DNA of 64,000 nt from CAURNT01 sp963526495 (GTDB lineage: Bacteria; Fusobacteriota; Fusobacteriia; Fusobacteriales; Leptotrichiaceae). The translations under genes and the position numbers were made by a program. Where the stretch lies: positions 1 to 64,000 of the forward strand of contig CAURNT010000001.1 of NCBI GenBank assembly GCA_963526495.1, in the 5' to 3' direction. Position 1 is the stretch's first letter, and the number at the start of each line of letters is the position of its first letter. A model generated the notes under the pieces. The model saw only the letters and a list, made by a program, of their open reading frames with translations, did not search any database and was not told where the DNA came from. This document shows positions 43,056 through 53,619 of the stretch, piece after piece.

Positions 43056-45029
43056 TTACATCAACTCCAATAACATTTCTTTTAATTTATTTATTTTATT
43101 ACGTCTATCAATAGCTTCTTCATATTGATAATTATCAGCAAATTTTTTCATTTCTAATTCTAGTTTTTTAATCTCTTTTTCAATTTCTAAAGTATTTTTA
43201 AATTTCTTAACTACAACTTTTTCATTTACTTCTTCTTCATATTCCAATAAAGATTCTGTATTATGAGATATAACATTTTTAGGAATTATTCCATTTTCTA
43301 TATTATACTCTTGTTGTAATTTACGCCTTCTATCAACTTCATCAATTGCCTCTTTCATAGATTTAGTTATTCTATCTGCATAAAGCAGTACATGCCCATT
43401 AACATTTCTAGCAGCACGTCCCATAGTTTGTATTAAAGATCTTCTTGATCTTAAGAAACCTTCCTTATCTGCTTCAAGTATTGCAACTAATGTAACCTCT
43501 GGAAGATCTAGACCTTCTCTTAATAAATTAATACCAACTAATACATCAAATTCTCCATTTCTTAGTCCTTTAACAATTTCAACTCTTTCTATAGTTGATA
43601 TTTCAGAGTGCATATATTTTACTCTTATACCTAAATCAGTATAATAATCAGTTAACTCTTCTGCCATTTTTTTTGTCAAAGTTGTAACTAGGACTCTTTC
43701 TCCTTTTTTCACTCTTTCATTTATATCATCCATTAAATTATCTACTTGATTTTCCGTAGGTCTAATTTCTATAGTAGGTTCAACTATACCAGTTGGTCTA
43801 ACTATTAATTCTACTACTTCATCCCCTGATTCATTTAATTCATAATCACTAGGTGTGGCAGAAACATACACTACTTGATTTACTTTAGAGAAAAATTCCT
43901 CACTTCTTAATGGTCTATTATCTAAAGCTGAAGGCAATCTAAAACCATGATTTACAAGCATTTCTTTTCTACTTCTATCTCCATTATACATTCCTCCAAT
44001 TTGTGGAACCATAATATGAGATTCATCTAAGAATACTATAGGATCTTCCGGAAAATAGTCTAATAAAGTATATGGAGCTTCTCCTTCTTTTTTACCTGTT
44101 AAATATCTTGAATAATTCTCCATACCTTTACAATATCCTATTTCTCTTATCATTTCAATATCATATTCTGTTCTTTGTTTTATTCTTTGAGCTTCAAGTA
44201 TTTTACCCTCTTTTTCAAATTCTTCTATTCTAATATCTAAATCTTTTTTTATTTCTTCAACTAATACACTATTTCTAACTTCAGATAAATAGTGTGTTGC
44301 TGGCATAAGATTTAATCTCTTTACATCTCTTACTTTTTTATAAGTCAAAGTATGTAATTCTGAAATAGAATCTATATCTTCATCAAAAAATTCTATCCTA
44401 TATACAACATCTTGATATATAGGGTATATATCAATTGCATCGCCTTTTACTCTAAACTTCCCTCTTTCAAGTACCATATCATTTCTTTCATATCTTAAAT
44501 TTAAAAGAGCTTTTATTAACTTTTCTCTAGTATAATCATTTTGAGTCACATCTAAGTATACACTATTACTTGAATATGAATTAGGAGAACCCAATCCATA
44601 TATAGCAGAAACAGAAGCAATAACTATTACATCCTTTCTATTCAAAAGAGCAGCAGTAGCTGCGTGAGTTAGTTTATCTATCTCTTCATTTATTGCTGCA
44701 TCTTTTTCTATATATGTATCTGTAGATTGTATATACGCTTCTGGTTGATAATAATCATAATAAGAAACAAAATATTCAACTGCATTTTCAGGAAAAAATT
44801 GTTTATACTCATTATATAATTGGGCTGCAAGTATTTTATTTGGAGCCATAATTAAGGCAGGACGCCCTAATTCTTTTATAACATTTGCTATAGTAAAAGT
44901 TTTTCCACTTCCTGTAACTCCTAATAATATTTGATCACTTATACCATTTTTTATATTTTTAACTATTTGTTTTATAGCCTTTGGTTGATCTCCTGTTGGC
45001 TTATATTTTGAATTTAATTTAAATTCCAT
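43056..45029 (-). CDS. uvrB: excinuclease ABC subunit B
   Basis: 657-aa damage-verifying helicase of nucleotide excision repair. Walker A GVTGSGKT at 37-44, the beta-hairpin region [21 protein letters not shown], helicase motif DESH, motifs V and VI ([22 protein letters not shown]), and the C-terminal UVR domain that binds UvrC (about 620-655, [18 protein letters not shown]). The length is normal. uvrA and uvrC are not in the window. It sits 11 nt after the GHL10 lipoprotein gene. Confidence 0.97.
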   Translation of the reverse strand: MEFKLNSKYKPTGDQPKAIKQIVKNIKNGISDQILLGVTGSGKTFTIANVIKELGRPALIMAPNKILAAQLYNEYKQFFPENAVEYFVSYYDYYQPEAYIQSTDTYIEKDAAINEEIDKLTHAATAALLNRKDVIVIASVSAIYGLGSPNSYSSNSVYLDVTQNDYTREKLIKALLNLRYERNDMVLERGKFRVKGDAIDIYPIYQDVVYRIEFFDEDIDSISELHTLTYKKVRDVKRLNLMPATHYLSEVRNSVLVEEIKKDLDIRIEEFEKEGKILEAQRIKQRTEYDIEMIREIGYCKGMENYSRYLTGKKEGEAPYTLLDYFPEDPIVFLDESHIMVPQIGGMYNGDRSRKEMLVNHGFRLPSALDNRPLRSEEFFSKVNQVVYVSATPSDYELNESGDEVVELIVRPTGIVEPTIEIRPTENQVDNLMDDINERVKKGERVLVTTLTKKMAEELTDYYTDLGIRVKYMHSEISTIERVEIVKGLRNGEFDVLVGINLLREGLDLPEVTLVAILEADKEGFLRSRRSLIQTMGRAARNVNGHVLLYADRITKSMKEAIDEVDRRRKLQQEYNIENGIIPKNVISHNTESLLEYEEEVNEKVVVKKFKNTLEIEKEIKKLELEMKKFADNYQYEEAIDRRNKINKLKEMLLELM

Positions 45030-45040
45030 ATTTTCCTTCT

Positions 45041-46426
45041 TTATTTTAAATTTTCCTTAATTTGTTCTAACACATTCTTAGGATTATTTAATAAAGTTTC
45101 ATATCTAAAGAATATAGTTCCTTTAACTTCTGGGTAAGATTCATTTAACTTTAATTGTTTAGTTGTTTCTTCACTATCTTCCCATTCATTAACCTTATAT
45201 GTCCCTTGCCCTACATATAGAGCAGTATTTGTTTCACGTGCTTTTTGAGACCACCATTTAACTAATTCTGAATAATCGGCTTTACTATGTCCTATTTTCC
45301 AATATATTTGTGGAGCTATATAATCAACCCATCCTTCTTTCATCCATTCTATACTATCTGCATAAAGAGAATCATAAGACTGAAGTCCTTTAGTGTCAGA
45401 GCCTGTTAAATCATTATCCTTATTTCTCCAAATCCCAAACGGAGAAACTCCAAATGATATTCCTGGTTTGATTTTATGAACAGATACAGATAAATTCTTT
45501 ATCATATTATTTACATTATCTCTTCTCCAGTCTGCTTTATTATCAAAATTTTTCCCATATATTTCATATTCTTTATCATCTACATTTTCAGGTAAACTTG
45601 AAGTAGCTGATGGATATGGATAGAAATAATCATCTAAATGTAATCCATCTATATCATATTTACTAACTATATATTCTATTTCTTTTGAAACATATTTAAC
45701 TACTTCTGGACTACCAGGATTCATATAAAATTTATTATCATAAGTAAATATCCATTCAGGATGTTTTTTTACTACACTTTTACTTGATAATTTATCTAAG
45801 TCTAAACTCATTGATGATCTATATGGATTTATCCAAGCATGTAATTCAATCCCTCTACTATGTGCTGCTTCTATTGCATATTCTAAAGGATCAAATCCAG
45901 GATATTTATCTTGAGTTCCTGTTAAATATATAGACCAAGGTTCATTTTCTGATAAATAGAAAGCATCTGCTGTAGGTCTAACGTGAAAAAATACAGCATT
46001 TAATCCCCAAGATTTAACATTATCCATTATTGTATCTATTTCTTTTTTTTGAGATTCTGCACTTGAAGTGTGTGGAAAATCAAGTCTTGCCACAGTTGCC
46101 ACCCAAACACCTTTTAAATTATTGTTTAATACTCTTTGATTTCTATCAAATACATTTGTTTTTAAATTTTCATTTGATAAAATTTCTTCATTATCAATTT
46201 TTGAAGTTTCTTCATTTATTTTATGTATATCTTTAACTTCTAATTTTTTTTCTTTTTCTAAATCTTCTATTTTAATTAGTGTTATTTCACCTTCTTTTTT
46301 TGTTTCATCAAAATTCAATTCATATTTAGGATTATATTCTTTGTATAAGTCTTTCTTAGTTTCTTCTGTTGTTGAACATGAAATTAAAAAAGCAACTGAA
46401 ACTAACCCAAAAATTATTTTTTTCAT
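45041..46426 (-). CDS. GHL10 (DUF187) family glycosyl-hydrolase-like lipoprotein
   Basis: 461 aa. Lipoprotein signal peptide with lipobox FLISC (Cys17), an acidic linker to about residue 100, then a TIM-barrel domain of the GHL10/DUF187 family: [64 protein letters not shown] and the [13 protein letters not shown] segment. Relatives (YngK-like) are thought to act on peptidoglycan or polysaccharides. Biochemical evidence for the family is thin, so the substrate is unknown. It is probably attached to a periplasmic or outer membrane face. It is second gene of the nine-gene operon. Confidence 0.86.
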   Translation of the reverse strand: MKKIIFGLVSVAFLISCSTTEETKKDLYKEYNPKYELNFDETKKEGEITLIKIEDLEKEKKLEVKDIHKINEETSKIDNEEILSNENLKTNVFDRNQRVLNNNLKGVWVATVARLDFPHTSSAESQKKEIDTIMDNVKSWGLNAVFFHVRPTADAFYLSENEPWSIYLTGTQDKYPGFDPLEYAIEAAHSRGIELHAWINPYRSSMSLDLDKLSSKSVVKKHPEWIFTYDNKFYMNPGSPEVVKYVSKEIEYIVSKYDIDGLHLDDYFYPYPSATSSLPENVDDKEYEIYGKNFDNKADWRRDNVNNMIKNLSVSVHKIKPGISFGVSPFGIWRNKDNDLTGSDTKGLQSYDSLYADSIEWMKEGWVDYIAPQIYWKIGHSKADYSELVKWWSQKARETNTALYVGQGTYKVNEWEDSEETTKQLKLNESYPEVKGTIFFRYETLLNNPKNVLEQIKENLK

Positions 46427-46434
46427 TTTCCCTC

Positions 46435-47070
46435 CTATTTTTTTACTAATCCTACTCCATCTCCATAAGGTAATAATACAAAATCCGTATTATCATTCAA
46501 ATACTTTATAAAGCTTTTTAAATTATTTATTATAGTTTTATACCTCTTAGGTATTTCTATTTCTGCAACGTATCCTCTAAACATAATGTTATCTATAAAA
46601 ATTAGACCACCATCATTTAACATTTTATACGAATATTCAAAAAATTCTCTGTATTTTGACTTAGATGCATCTATGAATATGAAATCATATTTATTCCCTT
46701 CAAGTTTAGGTAACTCAACTAATGCATCCCCTTTAATAGAGTTTACATAATTATTTAAATTAAATTTTTCAAAATTTAATCTTGATTTTTCATATCTATC
46801 ATCATCTATTTCTATAGTTGTTAATTTCCCATTATTACTTTTAGCAATTTGAGCTAAAAATATTCCTGAATAACCAACAGCCGTTCCAATTTCTAATATA
46901 TTCTGTGCTTTTATACTACTTGCCATAAATATCATAAATTTTAAAACATCTCTTGTAATTATAGGGACATTTTCATCTATTGAATTTTTTTCTAATTTCA
47001 AAATTTCTTCATTATCAAATTTAACTAAATCTTGTACAAATTTAGTAGAATTTAAAAAATTTTCTATCAT
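46435..47070 (-). CDS. SAM-dependent O-methyltransferase (class I, COMT-like)
   Basis: 211-aa methyltransferase of the caffeoyl-CoA/catechol O-methyltransferase family. SAM-binding motif NILEIGTAVGYSGIFLAQIA (about 58-77), acidic motif LTTIEIDDDR, and the metal/substrate segment DFIFIDASKSKYREFFEYS followed by GGLIFIDNIMFRG. In several bacteria homologues (YrrM/TrmR) methylate wobble 5-hydroxyuridine in tRNA; that is a plausible role here but not shown. It is first gene of the nine-gene operon, with GAGAGG before the ATG. Confidence 0.87.
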   Translation of the reverse strand: MIENFLNSTKFVQDLVKFDNEEILKLEKNSIDENVPIITRDVLKFMIFMASSIKAQNILEIGTAVGYSGIFLAQIAKSNNGKLTTIEIDDDRYEKSRLNFEKFNLNNYVNSIKGDALVELPKLEGNKYDFIFIDASKSKYREFFEYSYKMLNDGGLIFIDNIMFRGYVAEIEIPKRYKTIINNLKSFIKYLNDNTDFVLLPYGDGVGLVKK

Positions 47071-47330
47071 TTTTACCTCTCAATCGTACTATTATTTTAA
47101 CATATTTCAAAAACTACTTCAATAGATGGTTGGGAAGTAATAAGTATTTATTTTAGGTTATTTAGTACATTAAATCTTAATATTAGTGATTACACTTTTA
47201 AACATCTTTATATAATTTATAAAATTTCTACATCAACAATAAATCCAAACCAATTAGTTATTTTAATATCATTACCTATCAACTTGATTAACTACTTTTT
47301 TACTTTTTTAATCTTCAATTACAAATAATT
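47071..47330. other. intergenic region, promoter only
   Basis: Apart from the promoter at 47094-47122 I see no gene, tRNA or strong hairpin in this stretch. Short coherent peptide-like segments on the minus strand (for example IKITNWFGFIVDVEIL) are interrupted by stops and could be relics. Confidence 0.4.
47094..47122 (-). promoter_or_regulatory. promoter of the nine-gene unit (O-methyltransferase to yitT)
   Basis: On the minus strand TTGAAG (47117-47122), 17 nt and TAAAAT (47094-47099), 24 nt before the O-methyltransferase start. Confidence 0.65.
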
Positions 47331-47378
47331 AAAAAATGTAGCTTCAAACTTTTAATTATATATATTCGTCGCTACATT
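47331..47378 (-). terminator. terminator after the trimeric autotransporter pair
   Basis: AATGTAGC (47335-47342) pairs with GCTACATT (47371-47378) around a 28-nt loop. On the minus strand a run of six U follows. It lies 24 nt past the stop at 47402. Confidence 0.7.
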
Positions 47379-47401
47379 ATTTTATAATTTTATTTTAATT
47401 T

Positions 47402-49312
47402 TTAATCAACATTTAGTCTTTTTACTAAATCTTCTAAATTTTGAAGTTTTTTAGTTAAATTTTCAATTTCTAAATCATCATTACTATAACTTATACCAAA
47501 TTGATAAGATAATCCTAAACCAACTGAAAATTGAACTTTAGTGTTAATTGAACTATTTAGTCTAGCAATTACATTTCCATTAGGATCTCCACCACTTACA
47601 CCTAAAGCAAAAGCGTGTTCTCTACCATACATTCCATATCCAAATGAAATATTTAAAAGTCTATCATCACTAATATTAACTTGTGGTAAACTTGAAATTG
47701 CAATAGCACTTGCTATACCAGCATTAGCTTTAATACTTTTTTCATTTATATTATTAAATACTTGTAATTTTTCATTTGGTTTTGTTAAATCAATAGTCTT
47801 TAATTTTTCATCTATCAATTCTTTAGATTTGCTATCTGTTAAAAGTCCTTTTTCTTCTAATTTTTTAGTATAAGCATCAACTTCTATATTACTTCCATCT
47901 TTTTTTTCTAAATTAGTTAATCTATTATCAATTTCAGAACTTTTTATGTAACTATTTTCAAGTATTTCTTTTATATTTCTATCTGTTATTAATTTATTTC
48001 CTTCTTTTCCTAAACTTAATACTTTAATATACTTATCTACATCTATATTATCTCCAGAAATGTTAGATTTATTATCAATTTTTTCTTCTATTTCATTTTT
48101 GTTATATAATGTTGTCAAACTATCTTGAAATTTTTTATCACTAATTAAATTAGATTTTGATAATACTTCCCTATATTCCCCAGTATTAATATTACTAGAA
48201 TCTGTTTCTGCTAATTCCTTATTATCTAATATATTACTTAAAAACTCTTTTGTAACATTACTTTTTAATAATGATACATCTTTTAATTTATCATACTCTC
48301 CCTTTTCTAATAAGCCAGAATAATCTTGATTAGATGTTCTATTATTTATTAATTCATCAATTTTATTTTTACTATATATATTATCTCCACTATTTATATA
48401 ATTATATAATATTTTACCACTTATTAAATAATTAGAAGTTGAGGAAATATTATCTGTAGTTAATAATTTTAGTGCTTGATTTTTTAAAGTTTCATCATCA
48501 CTATTTGATAAATCTTTAAATAAATATGAACTAAAATCATTATCAGTATTTTTGTTATATAATATATCTTTAAATTGTTTTAGAGTTATAGCATCACTTT
48601 CATTTAAAGCTCTCTCAACATTTACTATACGTCTAAGGTGATTACTATTCCCAATTGACAATGAATTATATACTGCTTCAGAGTTATTCCCAAGAACAAT
48701 AGTATATGATTTTGTTTCATCTATTCTTACATTACTACCGAATACATAATTAAACCACATACCTTTAGGATATTTATGATTATTTACTTCATAAGTATAA
48801 TCTTTTTTCCCATACCAATCTTCTCCATACCAATTATTTGTTCCAAAATTAAATGAATCATATCCAGCCATATAATTACTATCACCTATGGTATATGTTG
48901 GATACTTATTATAGAAACTAAAACTTTTATTATTTTTACCTAATACAAATGAATTATCACCTTTTACACTATTATCTTCACCCATACCTATAGAATATGC
49001 TGAACCATCTGTCATACCATTACCTATAGCTATAGCTCCTTCATGTTGGGGATAATTTACAAACCCTATAGATACATTATTCCCACCAATATCTGGTCTA
49101 TTTGTTATACCTATAGCTACCGAATTATCATTACCTGTACTATTCTCATTTCCTATTGTAACAGAACTATTTTTTCTTATAGTATTATTGTTTCCTATAA
49201 CAACATTATTATCTCCTGTTATTGTATTAGGATTACCTTTAATAATATTATTTTCTCCACTAAAAGATAGATTAAATAAAATTAGTGATATTAAAATTAA
49301 ATATTTTTTCAT
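47402..49312 (-). CDS. trimeric autotransporter adhesin (YadA type), 636 aa
   Basis: Signal peptide 1-18. The head (about 20-225) is made of YadA-type left-handed beta-roll repeats of about 14-16 residues (NNVVIGNNNTI, NSVAIG, GAIAIGNG), with an aromatic-rich insertion (about 135-200, including WYGEDWYGKK). A YadA neck (IVNVERALNESDAITLKQFKD, about 229-249) is followed by a coiled-coil stalk with loose repeats, and a YadA anchor (about 530-606, GIASAIAISSLPQV to SYQFGI). After the last strand comes a 30-residue tail with heptad pattern (IENLTKKLQNLEDLVKRL). It forms surface fibres for adhesion. It is 9 nt downstream of a paralogue. Confidence 0.92.
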   Translation of the reverse strand: MKKYLILISLILFNLSFSGENNIIKGNPNTITGDNNVVIGNNNTIRKNSSVTIGNENSTGNDNSVAIGITNRPDIGGNNVSIGFVNYPQHEGAIAIGNGMTDGSAYSIGMGEDNSVKGDNSFVLGKNNKSFSFYNKYPTYTIGDSNYMAGYDSFNFGTNNWYGEDWYGKKDYTYEVNNHKYPKGMWFNYVFGSNVRIDETKSYTIVLGNNSEAVYNSLSIGNSNHLRRIVNVERALNESDAITLKQFKDILYNKNTDNDFSSYLFKDLSNSDDETLKNQALKLLTTDNISSTSNYLISGKILYNYINSGDNIYSKNKIDELINNRTSNQDYSGLLEKGEYDKLKDVSLLKSNVTKEFLSNILDNKELAETDSSNINTGEYREVLSKSNLISDKKFQDSLTTLYNKNEIEEKIDNKSNISGDNIDVDKYIKVLSLGKEGNKLITDRNIKEILENSYIKSSEIDNRLTNLEKKDGSNIEVDAYTKKLEEKGLLTDSKSKELIDEKLKTIDLTKPNEKLQVFNNINEKSIKANAGIASAIAISSLPQVNISDDRLLNISFGYGMYGREHAFALGVSGGDPNGNVIARLNSSINTKVQFSVGLGLSYQFGISYSNDDLEIENLTKKLQNLEDLVKRLNVD

Positions 49313-49321
49313 AATAGCCCC

Positions 49322-51262
49322 CTATTTAATTTTTCTCTTTATTAAATTTTCTAGTTCTGCTATTTTCTTATTTAATTCATCTATTTTACTGTTTCTATTA
49401 TTAACTTTAACATTAGGAATTGCAAATTGATATGCACCACCTACACCTATACCAAAGCCTGCTTTTGTATTAATTGATGTATTTACCTTATATACAAAAC
49501 TACCACTAGGTTCTGTACCACTAATTCCAAGTGCAAAAGCATGCTCTCCTGAATACATACCATAACTTACTCCAATATTAAATAATTGATTATTTGTAGT
49601 ATTTATTTGCGTTAAACTTCCTACAGCTATAGCATTTGCAACACCTGATATAGCTTTTTCTGATTCTTGATTAGCTTTAGTCAACTTTTCTTCTAAAGAA
49701 GATATTCCTATTTTAGAAAACCTATCTTCTAAATATGACTTTAATTTAGTATCAGTTATCAATCTATTTTGAGGATTGTTTAAATCACTACTATCACTTA
49801 ATTTTTTAACATATTTATCAACTTCAATATTACTTCCATCTTTTTTAGAATATTGAGATAATTTTTCTTCTAATTTTGTATTATTAGTATAATTAGAAGT
49901 TAAATATTCATTAATTTTTGTATCAGTTACTAAAGCCCCAGTTGGATTTAAAATATTAGACCCATTACTCAATTTTTTAACATATTCAATAACATTTATA
50001 TTTTTAGCATCTTTGTCTGCTTTTAACTCAAGCTTTCCATCAACAATATTTTTATTTAAATAATTCTCAGTTAAATATTTATTAACTATTTTATCTGTAA
50101 CAAAAGAACCTTTAGGAGTTTGTATGTTAGCACCTTCACTTAGTTTTTCAACATATTTATCTACCTCTATATTACTTGCATCCGTAAAACTAACTTCTTT
50201 ATTTCCTAATTTATCTAATATATATTTTTTATTTAGTTCCGATTTATTTAAAACTTCATTTTTAAAATTATCAAAATCACTTTTATTTACAAAATTACTT
50301 GTATCAACATTTCCTGAATTATTAGATATATTTTGAATTTTTGTATCTATTTCAGCTTTAGTGTATGTATAATTAGATATGTACTCATAAGCTGTTTTAC
50401 CTGTAATAAAGTTAGTATCACTAGCTGTAATTGTTCCCTTATTTAAAATATTTAATAATTTTTCTTTAGCTTTTACTTCATCAATATTAGAAAAATCTTT
50501 TTTTAAATATTGACTTAAATCTACTTCATTATTAGAAGCCATAGTTTCAGTTGTATTTTTATTATTTTTAATTAAAGTTTTTGCTTGACCTAATGTTATT
50601 ACATCACTATCATTTTGTGCTTCTGCAACATTTACTATTCTTCTTTTAGTTGTTGAATTTCCAATAGATAGGGCATTACTTACAGCTTCACTTCTACTTC
50701 CTAATACTATAGCATCCGTTACACCATTATTAACTGTTACATCACTACCAAAAATATATACATCTCTAGAAATTTCATTTTCAAAAATATTTCTACTTCC
50801 AAATACAAAATTAGAGTTTCCTTTTACATTATTTTTCTCACCAATTACATAATTTTTTTCACCTGAAATATTATTTTCTCTACCACTAACTACCGAATGA
50901 TTACCTTGATTAATATTTCCATAACCAAAACTAATTGAATATCCATTAGTTATATTCTTCGTACCAAAAGCTATTGATTCTTGTCCTGTAGATTTATTTT
51001 CAAGACCTATAGCAATACTTGTAGAACCTAGTGCCTTATTTTTTTTACCTATAGCAATTGAATTACTCGTATTAGTTTCATTTTCTATTCCTATACTAAC
51101 TGATTTTTCGCCAACTGCTTTATTATTATTCCCTACTGCAACGGTATCATTTCCATTTGCAACATTATCAATACCATCTGCTATTGCATTATTACCTTCT
51201 TTACTATTTTCAGCTAATAATATTAAAGAGACAATTGATAAAACTAAAAATATTTTTTTCAT
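49322..51262 (-). CDS. trimeric autotransporter adhesin (YadA type), 646 aa
   Basis: Paralogue of the next gene. Signal peptide 1-17, YadA-like head of beta-roll repeats (about 22-205, SIAIGKKNKALG, SIAIGLENKS), neck (IVNVAEAQNDSDVITLGQAK, about 209-228), a stalk with three imperfect 55-60-residue repeats (starting near 363, 420 and 477, each with an NIEVDKYVKKLS-type opening and a VTDTKINEYL-type segment), and the YadA anchor (about 530-613). A tail of about 33 residues with leucine/isoleucine heptads (IDELNKKIAELENLIKRKIK) follows the final strand. It is first gene of the two-gene unit, with AGGAG before the ATG. Confidence 0.92.
   Translation of the reverse strand: MKKIFLVLSIVSLILLAENSKEGNNAIADGIDNVANGNDTVAVGNNNKAVGEKSVSIGIENETNTSNSIAIGKKNKALGSTSIAIGLENKSTGQESIAFGTKNITNGYSISFGYGNINQGNHSVVSGRENNISGEKNYVIGEKNNVKGNSNFVFGSRNIFENEISRDVYIFGSDVTVNNGVTDAIVLGSRSEAVSNALSIGNSTTKRRIVNVAEAQNDSDVITLGQAKTLIKNNKNTTETMASNNEVDLSQYLKKDFSNIDEVKAKEKLLNILNKGTITASDTNFITGKTAYEYISNYTYTKAEIDTKIQNISNNSGNVDTSNFVNKSDFDNFKNEVLNKSELNKKYILDKLGNKEVSFTDASNIEVDKYVEKLSEGANIQTPKGSFVTDKIVNKYLTENYLNKNIVDGKLELKADKDAKNINVIEYVKKLSNGSNILNPTGALVTDTKINEYLTSNYTNNTKLEEKLSQYSKKDGSNIEVDKYVKKLSDSSDLNNPQNRLITDTKLKSYLEDRFSKIGISSLEEKLTKANQESEKAISGVANAIAVGSLTQINTTNNQLFNIGVSYGMYSGEHAFALGISGTEPSGSFVYKVNTSINTKAGFGIGVGGAYQFAIPNVKVNNRNSKIDELNKKIAELENLIKRKIK
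50400..50900 (-). other. neck and head-end coding segment shared by both adhesins
   Basis: Within the 646-aa adhesin, the segment coding the end of the head, the neck and the start of the stalk is very similar in protein sequence to the matching part of the 636-aa paralogue (NALSIGNS..RRIVNV against NSLSIGNS..RRIVNV). This marks recent duplication of an adhesin module, and a place where the tandem genes could recombine. Boundaries are approximate. Confidence 0.5.
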
Positions 51263-51284
51263 AATAACTCCTTCTTTATTGTAA

Positions 51285-51349
51285 TAAAAAGAGGCATATT
51301 TCTATACCCCTAATTATGTTATAATATTTTTTTATAGATTTTATGTAAA
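51285..51349 (-). promoter_or_regulatory. promoter and 5'-terminal hairpin of the adhesin pair
   Basis: On the minus strand TTTACA (51344-51349), 17 nt and TATTAT (51321-51326). Right at the predicted mRNA 5' end a stem forms between 51304-51310 and 51291-51297 (GGGGTAT with ATGCCTC, two G-U pairs), followed by five U. It may be the terminator of the upstream trxB unit, an attenuator, or a 5' stabiliser. Confidence 0.5.
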
Positions 51350-51446
51350 TTTCAAATCTTAATTTATTAGGTTTATATATACGTATTAATTATAAGTCTA
51401 TTATCCTTTTATTTAATTTCTCTATATACTTCATTAATAAATTTCT

Positions 51447-52394
51447 TTAATATTCTTTTATTAAATATTCATAAGCAGAAAGAGCAGCTTTTGCACCTTC
51501 TCCCATTGCTATTATAACTTGTTTATATCTAACATCTGTACAATCTCCAGCTGCAAATATACCTTCAACTGATGTTTTATTTACTGAATCAATTTTAATT
51601 TCACTATTTGTATTTATATCTAATATATCACTTACAAACGATGTATTTGCAACTGTACCTATTTCAACAAATATTCCATCTGTCTTAATTTCTTCAACAA
51701 CATTGCTATCTCTATTTAATATTTTCAATCCTTCAGCAAAAAGATTACCTGTTACACTTTGAGCTGCACTTGAAGTAAGAATTTTTACATTTTCTAAACT
51801 ACTTAGTTTATTTTTTAAAACTTCATCAGCATTAATAGTAGAGCTATATTCAACCAAAGTAATAGTTTTAGCAATATTTGAAAGATCTATTGCTGCTTCT
51901 ACTCCTGAATTCCCTCCTCCGATTATAACAACATCCTTATTTCTATAAAAAGGTCCATCACAAGTAGCGCAATAATGTACTCCTTTACCTGCATACTTGT
52001 CTTCTCCTTCTATTCCAAGTTTTTTCCATATAGCACCTGTAGCAACTATAACAGTTTTTGATTTAACTTCTAATTCATCATCTAAAATTAAAACATTATC
52101 TTTAGACTCTTTAATAACTTTTTTAACTTTATGTCCTTTATAAAAAGCTATTTCATATTCATTTAAGTGTTTTTCAAGACTTTGTGAAAAATCAAATCCA
52201 TTTGTAAGTGGAGTTCCGATAATATTTTCTATATCGTTTGTATTTATCAATTGTCCTCCTACTAAATCACCTATCATTGCAACTTTTAAACCTTTTCTAG
52301 CACCATAAATAGCTGCTGAAACTGCAGCAGGTCCTGCACCAATAACTGCTATATCATATTTAATATTTACATCTAATTTTAATAGTTTACTCAT
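51447..52394 (-). CDS. trxB: thioredoxin reductase
   Basis: 315-aa flavoprotein that reduces thioredoxin with NADPH. FAD-binding GAGPAAVSAAIYGAR (about 19-33), redox-active CATCDG (Cys142, Cys145), NADPH-binding GGGNSGVEAAIDL, and the C-terminal FAD motif GIFAAGDCTDVRYKQ. The N-terminal MSKLLKLDVNIK extension is slightly longer than usual. It is last gene of the ten-gene operon, 9 nt after tyrS, and no strong terminator is seen before the adhesin promoter. Confidence 0.94.
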   Translation of the reverse strand: MSKLLKLDVNIKYDIAVIGAGPAAVSAAIYGARKGLKVAMIGDLVGGQLINTNDIENIIGTPLTNGFDFSQSLEKHLNEYEIAFYKGHKVKKVIKESKDNVLILDDELEVKSKTVIVATGAIWKKLGIEGEDKYAGKGVHYCATCDGPFYRNKDVVIIGGGNSGVEAAIDLSNIAKTITLVEYSSTINADEVLKNKLSSLENVKILTSSAAQSVTGNLFAEGLKILNRDSNVVEEIKTDGIFVEIGTVANTSFVSDILDINTNSEIKIDSVNKTSVEGIFAAGDCTDVRYKQVIIAMGEGAKAALSAYEYLIKEY

Positions 52395-52403
52395 TTCTAC
52401 CTC

Positions 52404-53609
52404 TTATTTAAATAATTTTACTATTTTTTTCTTACCACAACGTAATATCATTTCATCTTTAATTTCTACATCAACTTTAATATCATTAATTGCTTCATCA
52501 TTAATTTTAACTGCATTTTGCTCTATTAATCTTCTACCTTCACTATTTGTTTTAATAAATCCTACCTTAGTTAATAATTCAAGTATATTTATATTTTCTA
52601 CACCAACATTAAATTCAGGTAATTCAACATTTAGATTTTTATTACTAAATACATTTTCAAACCAAGATCTTGCATCAATAGCTGCTTCTTTACCATAATA
52701 TATTTCAACTAATTCCATTCCTAATCTTTTCTTAGCTTCCATAGGATGACCTTTTAGTATTTCTTTAACTTCAGCTAAATCAATATCTGTTATCATTTCA
52801 TAATAATTTTTCATTAAATCATCAGATATAGACATTATTTTTCCAAACATATCATTAGGAGTATCTTTAATTGAAATATAGTTTCCTAGTGATTTAGACA
52901 TCTTTTCTATACCATCTAGACCAACTAGTATAGGCATTATCATACATACTTGTTGCTCTTGATTAAAGTTTTTTTGTAAATCTCTACCTCTTAATAAATT
53001 AAATTTTTGTTCAGTTGCTCCAAGTTCTACATCAGCTTTTAATTCAACTGAATCATATCCCTGTAATATTGGATACATAAACTCTATTAAAGATACAGGT
53101 TGATTATTTGCAAGTCTTTTAGCAAAATCTTCTCTTTGTATCATTTGTGATACTGTAAACATAGATAAAAGTTTTAAAACTTCAGTTAAACTAAGAGTTT
53201 CAAGCCATTCATGATTATACACTACTTTCAACTTATCTAAATCAAGTATTATTGCAACTTGTTCTAAATATGTTTTTATGTTTTCTTGTATTGTTTCAAA
53301 AGATAACATTTTACGTGTTTCAGATTTACCAGTAGGATCTCCTATTCTAGCTGTGAATGTTCCTATTAAAAAATTAACTTCATGCCCTAATTCTTGAAAT
53401 TGTTTTAATTTTCTTAAAGGAACTGCATGTCCTATATGTAATTCACTACCAGTTGGATCAATACCTAATTTAATTTTTAAAGGTTTATTTTCTTTAATAG
53501 ATTTTTCTAATTTATTCTTAAACTCTTTTTCATTTATTATTTCATCACAACCTCTTGATAAAATTTTATACTGTCTTTCTACCTCTTTTTGTATTTCTAA
53601 TTCTGTCAT
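52404..53609 (-). CDS. tyrS: tyrosyl-tRNA synthetase
   Basis: 401-aa class I synthetase. HIGH is at 58-61 in SELHIGHAVPLRK, KMSKS is in GIEKMSKSLGN, and a C-terminal S4 domain is present (about 335-400, INILELLTKVGFIKTNSEGRRLIEQNAVKIND). The open frame extends upstream to a GTG at 53627, but the AGGAGGAG ribosome binding site lies inside that extension, 4-6 nt before the ATG at 53609, so that ATG is the start. There is no T-box leader. The start still lies close to the end of ppc, which terminates at 53620, so the genes are 10 nt apart. Confidence 0.95.
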   Translation of the reverse strand: MTELEIQKEVERQYKILSRGCDEIINEKEFKNKLEKSIKENKPLKIKLGIDPTGSELHIGHAVPLRKLKQFQELGHEVNFLIGTFTARIGDPTGKSETRKMLSFETIQENIKTYLEQVAIILDLDKLKVVYNHEWLETLSLTEVLKLLSMFTVSQMIQREDFAKRLANNQPVSLIEFMYPILQGYDSVELKADVELGATEQKFNLLRGRDLQKNFNQEQQVCMIMPILVGLDGIEKMSKSLGNYISIKDTPNDMFGKIMSISDDLMKNYYEMITDIDLAEVKEILKGHPMEAKKRLGMELVEIYYGKEAAIDARSWFENVFSNKNLNVELPEFNVGVENINILELLTKVGFIKTNSEGRRLIEQNAVKINDEAINDIKVDVEIKDEMILRCGKKKIVKLFK

Positions 53610-53619
53610 TTTTCTCCTC

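Noticed and set aside
49043..49430. Plus-strand frames opposite the adhesin heads
   Set aside because: Repetitive antisense of the Asn/Gly/Ile repeats; no ribosome binding site or promoter.
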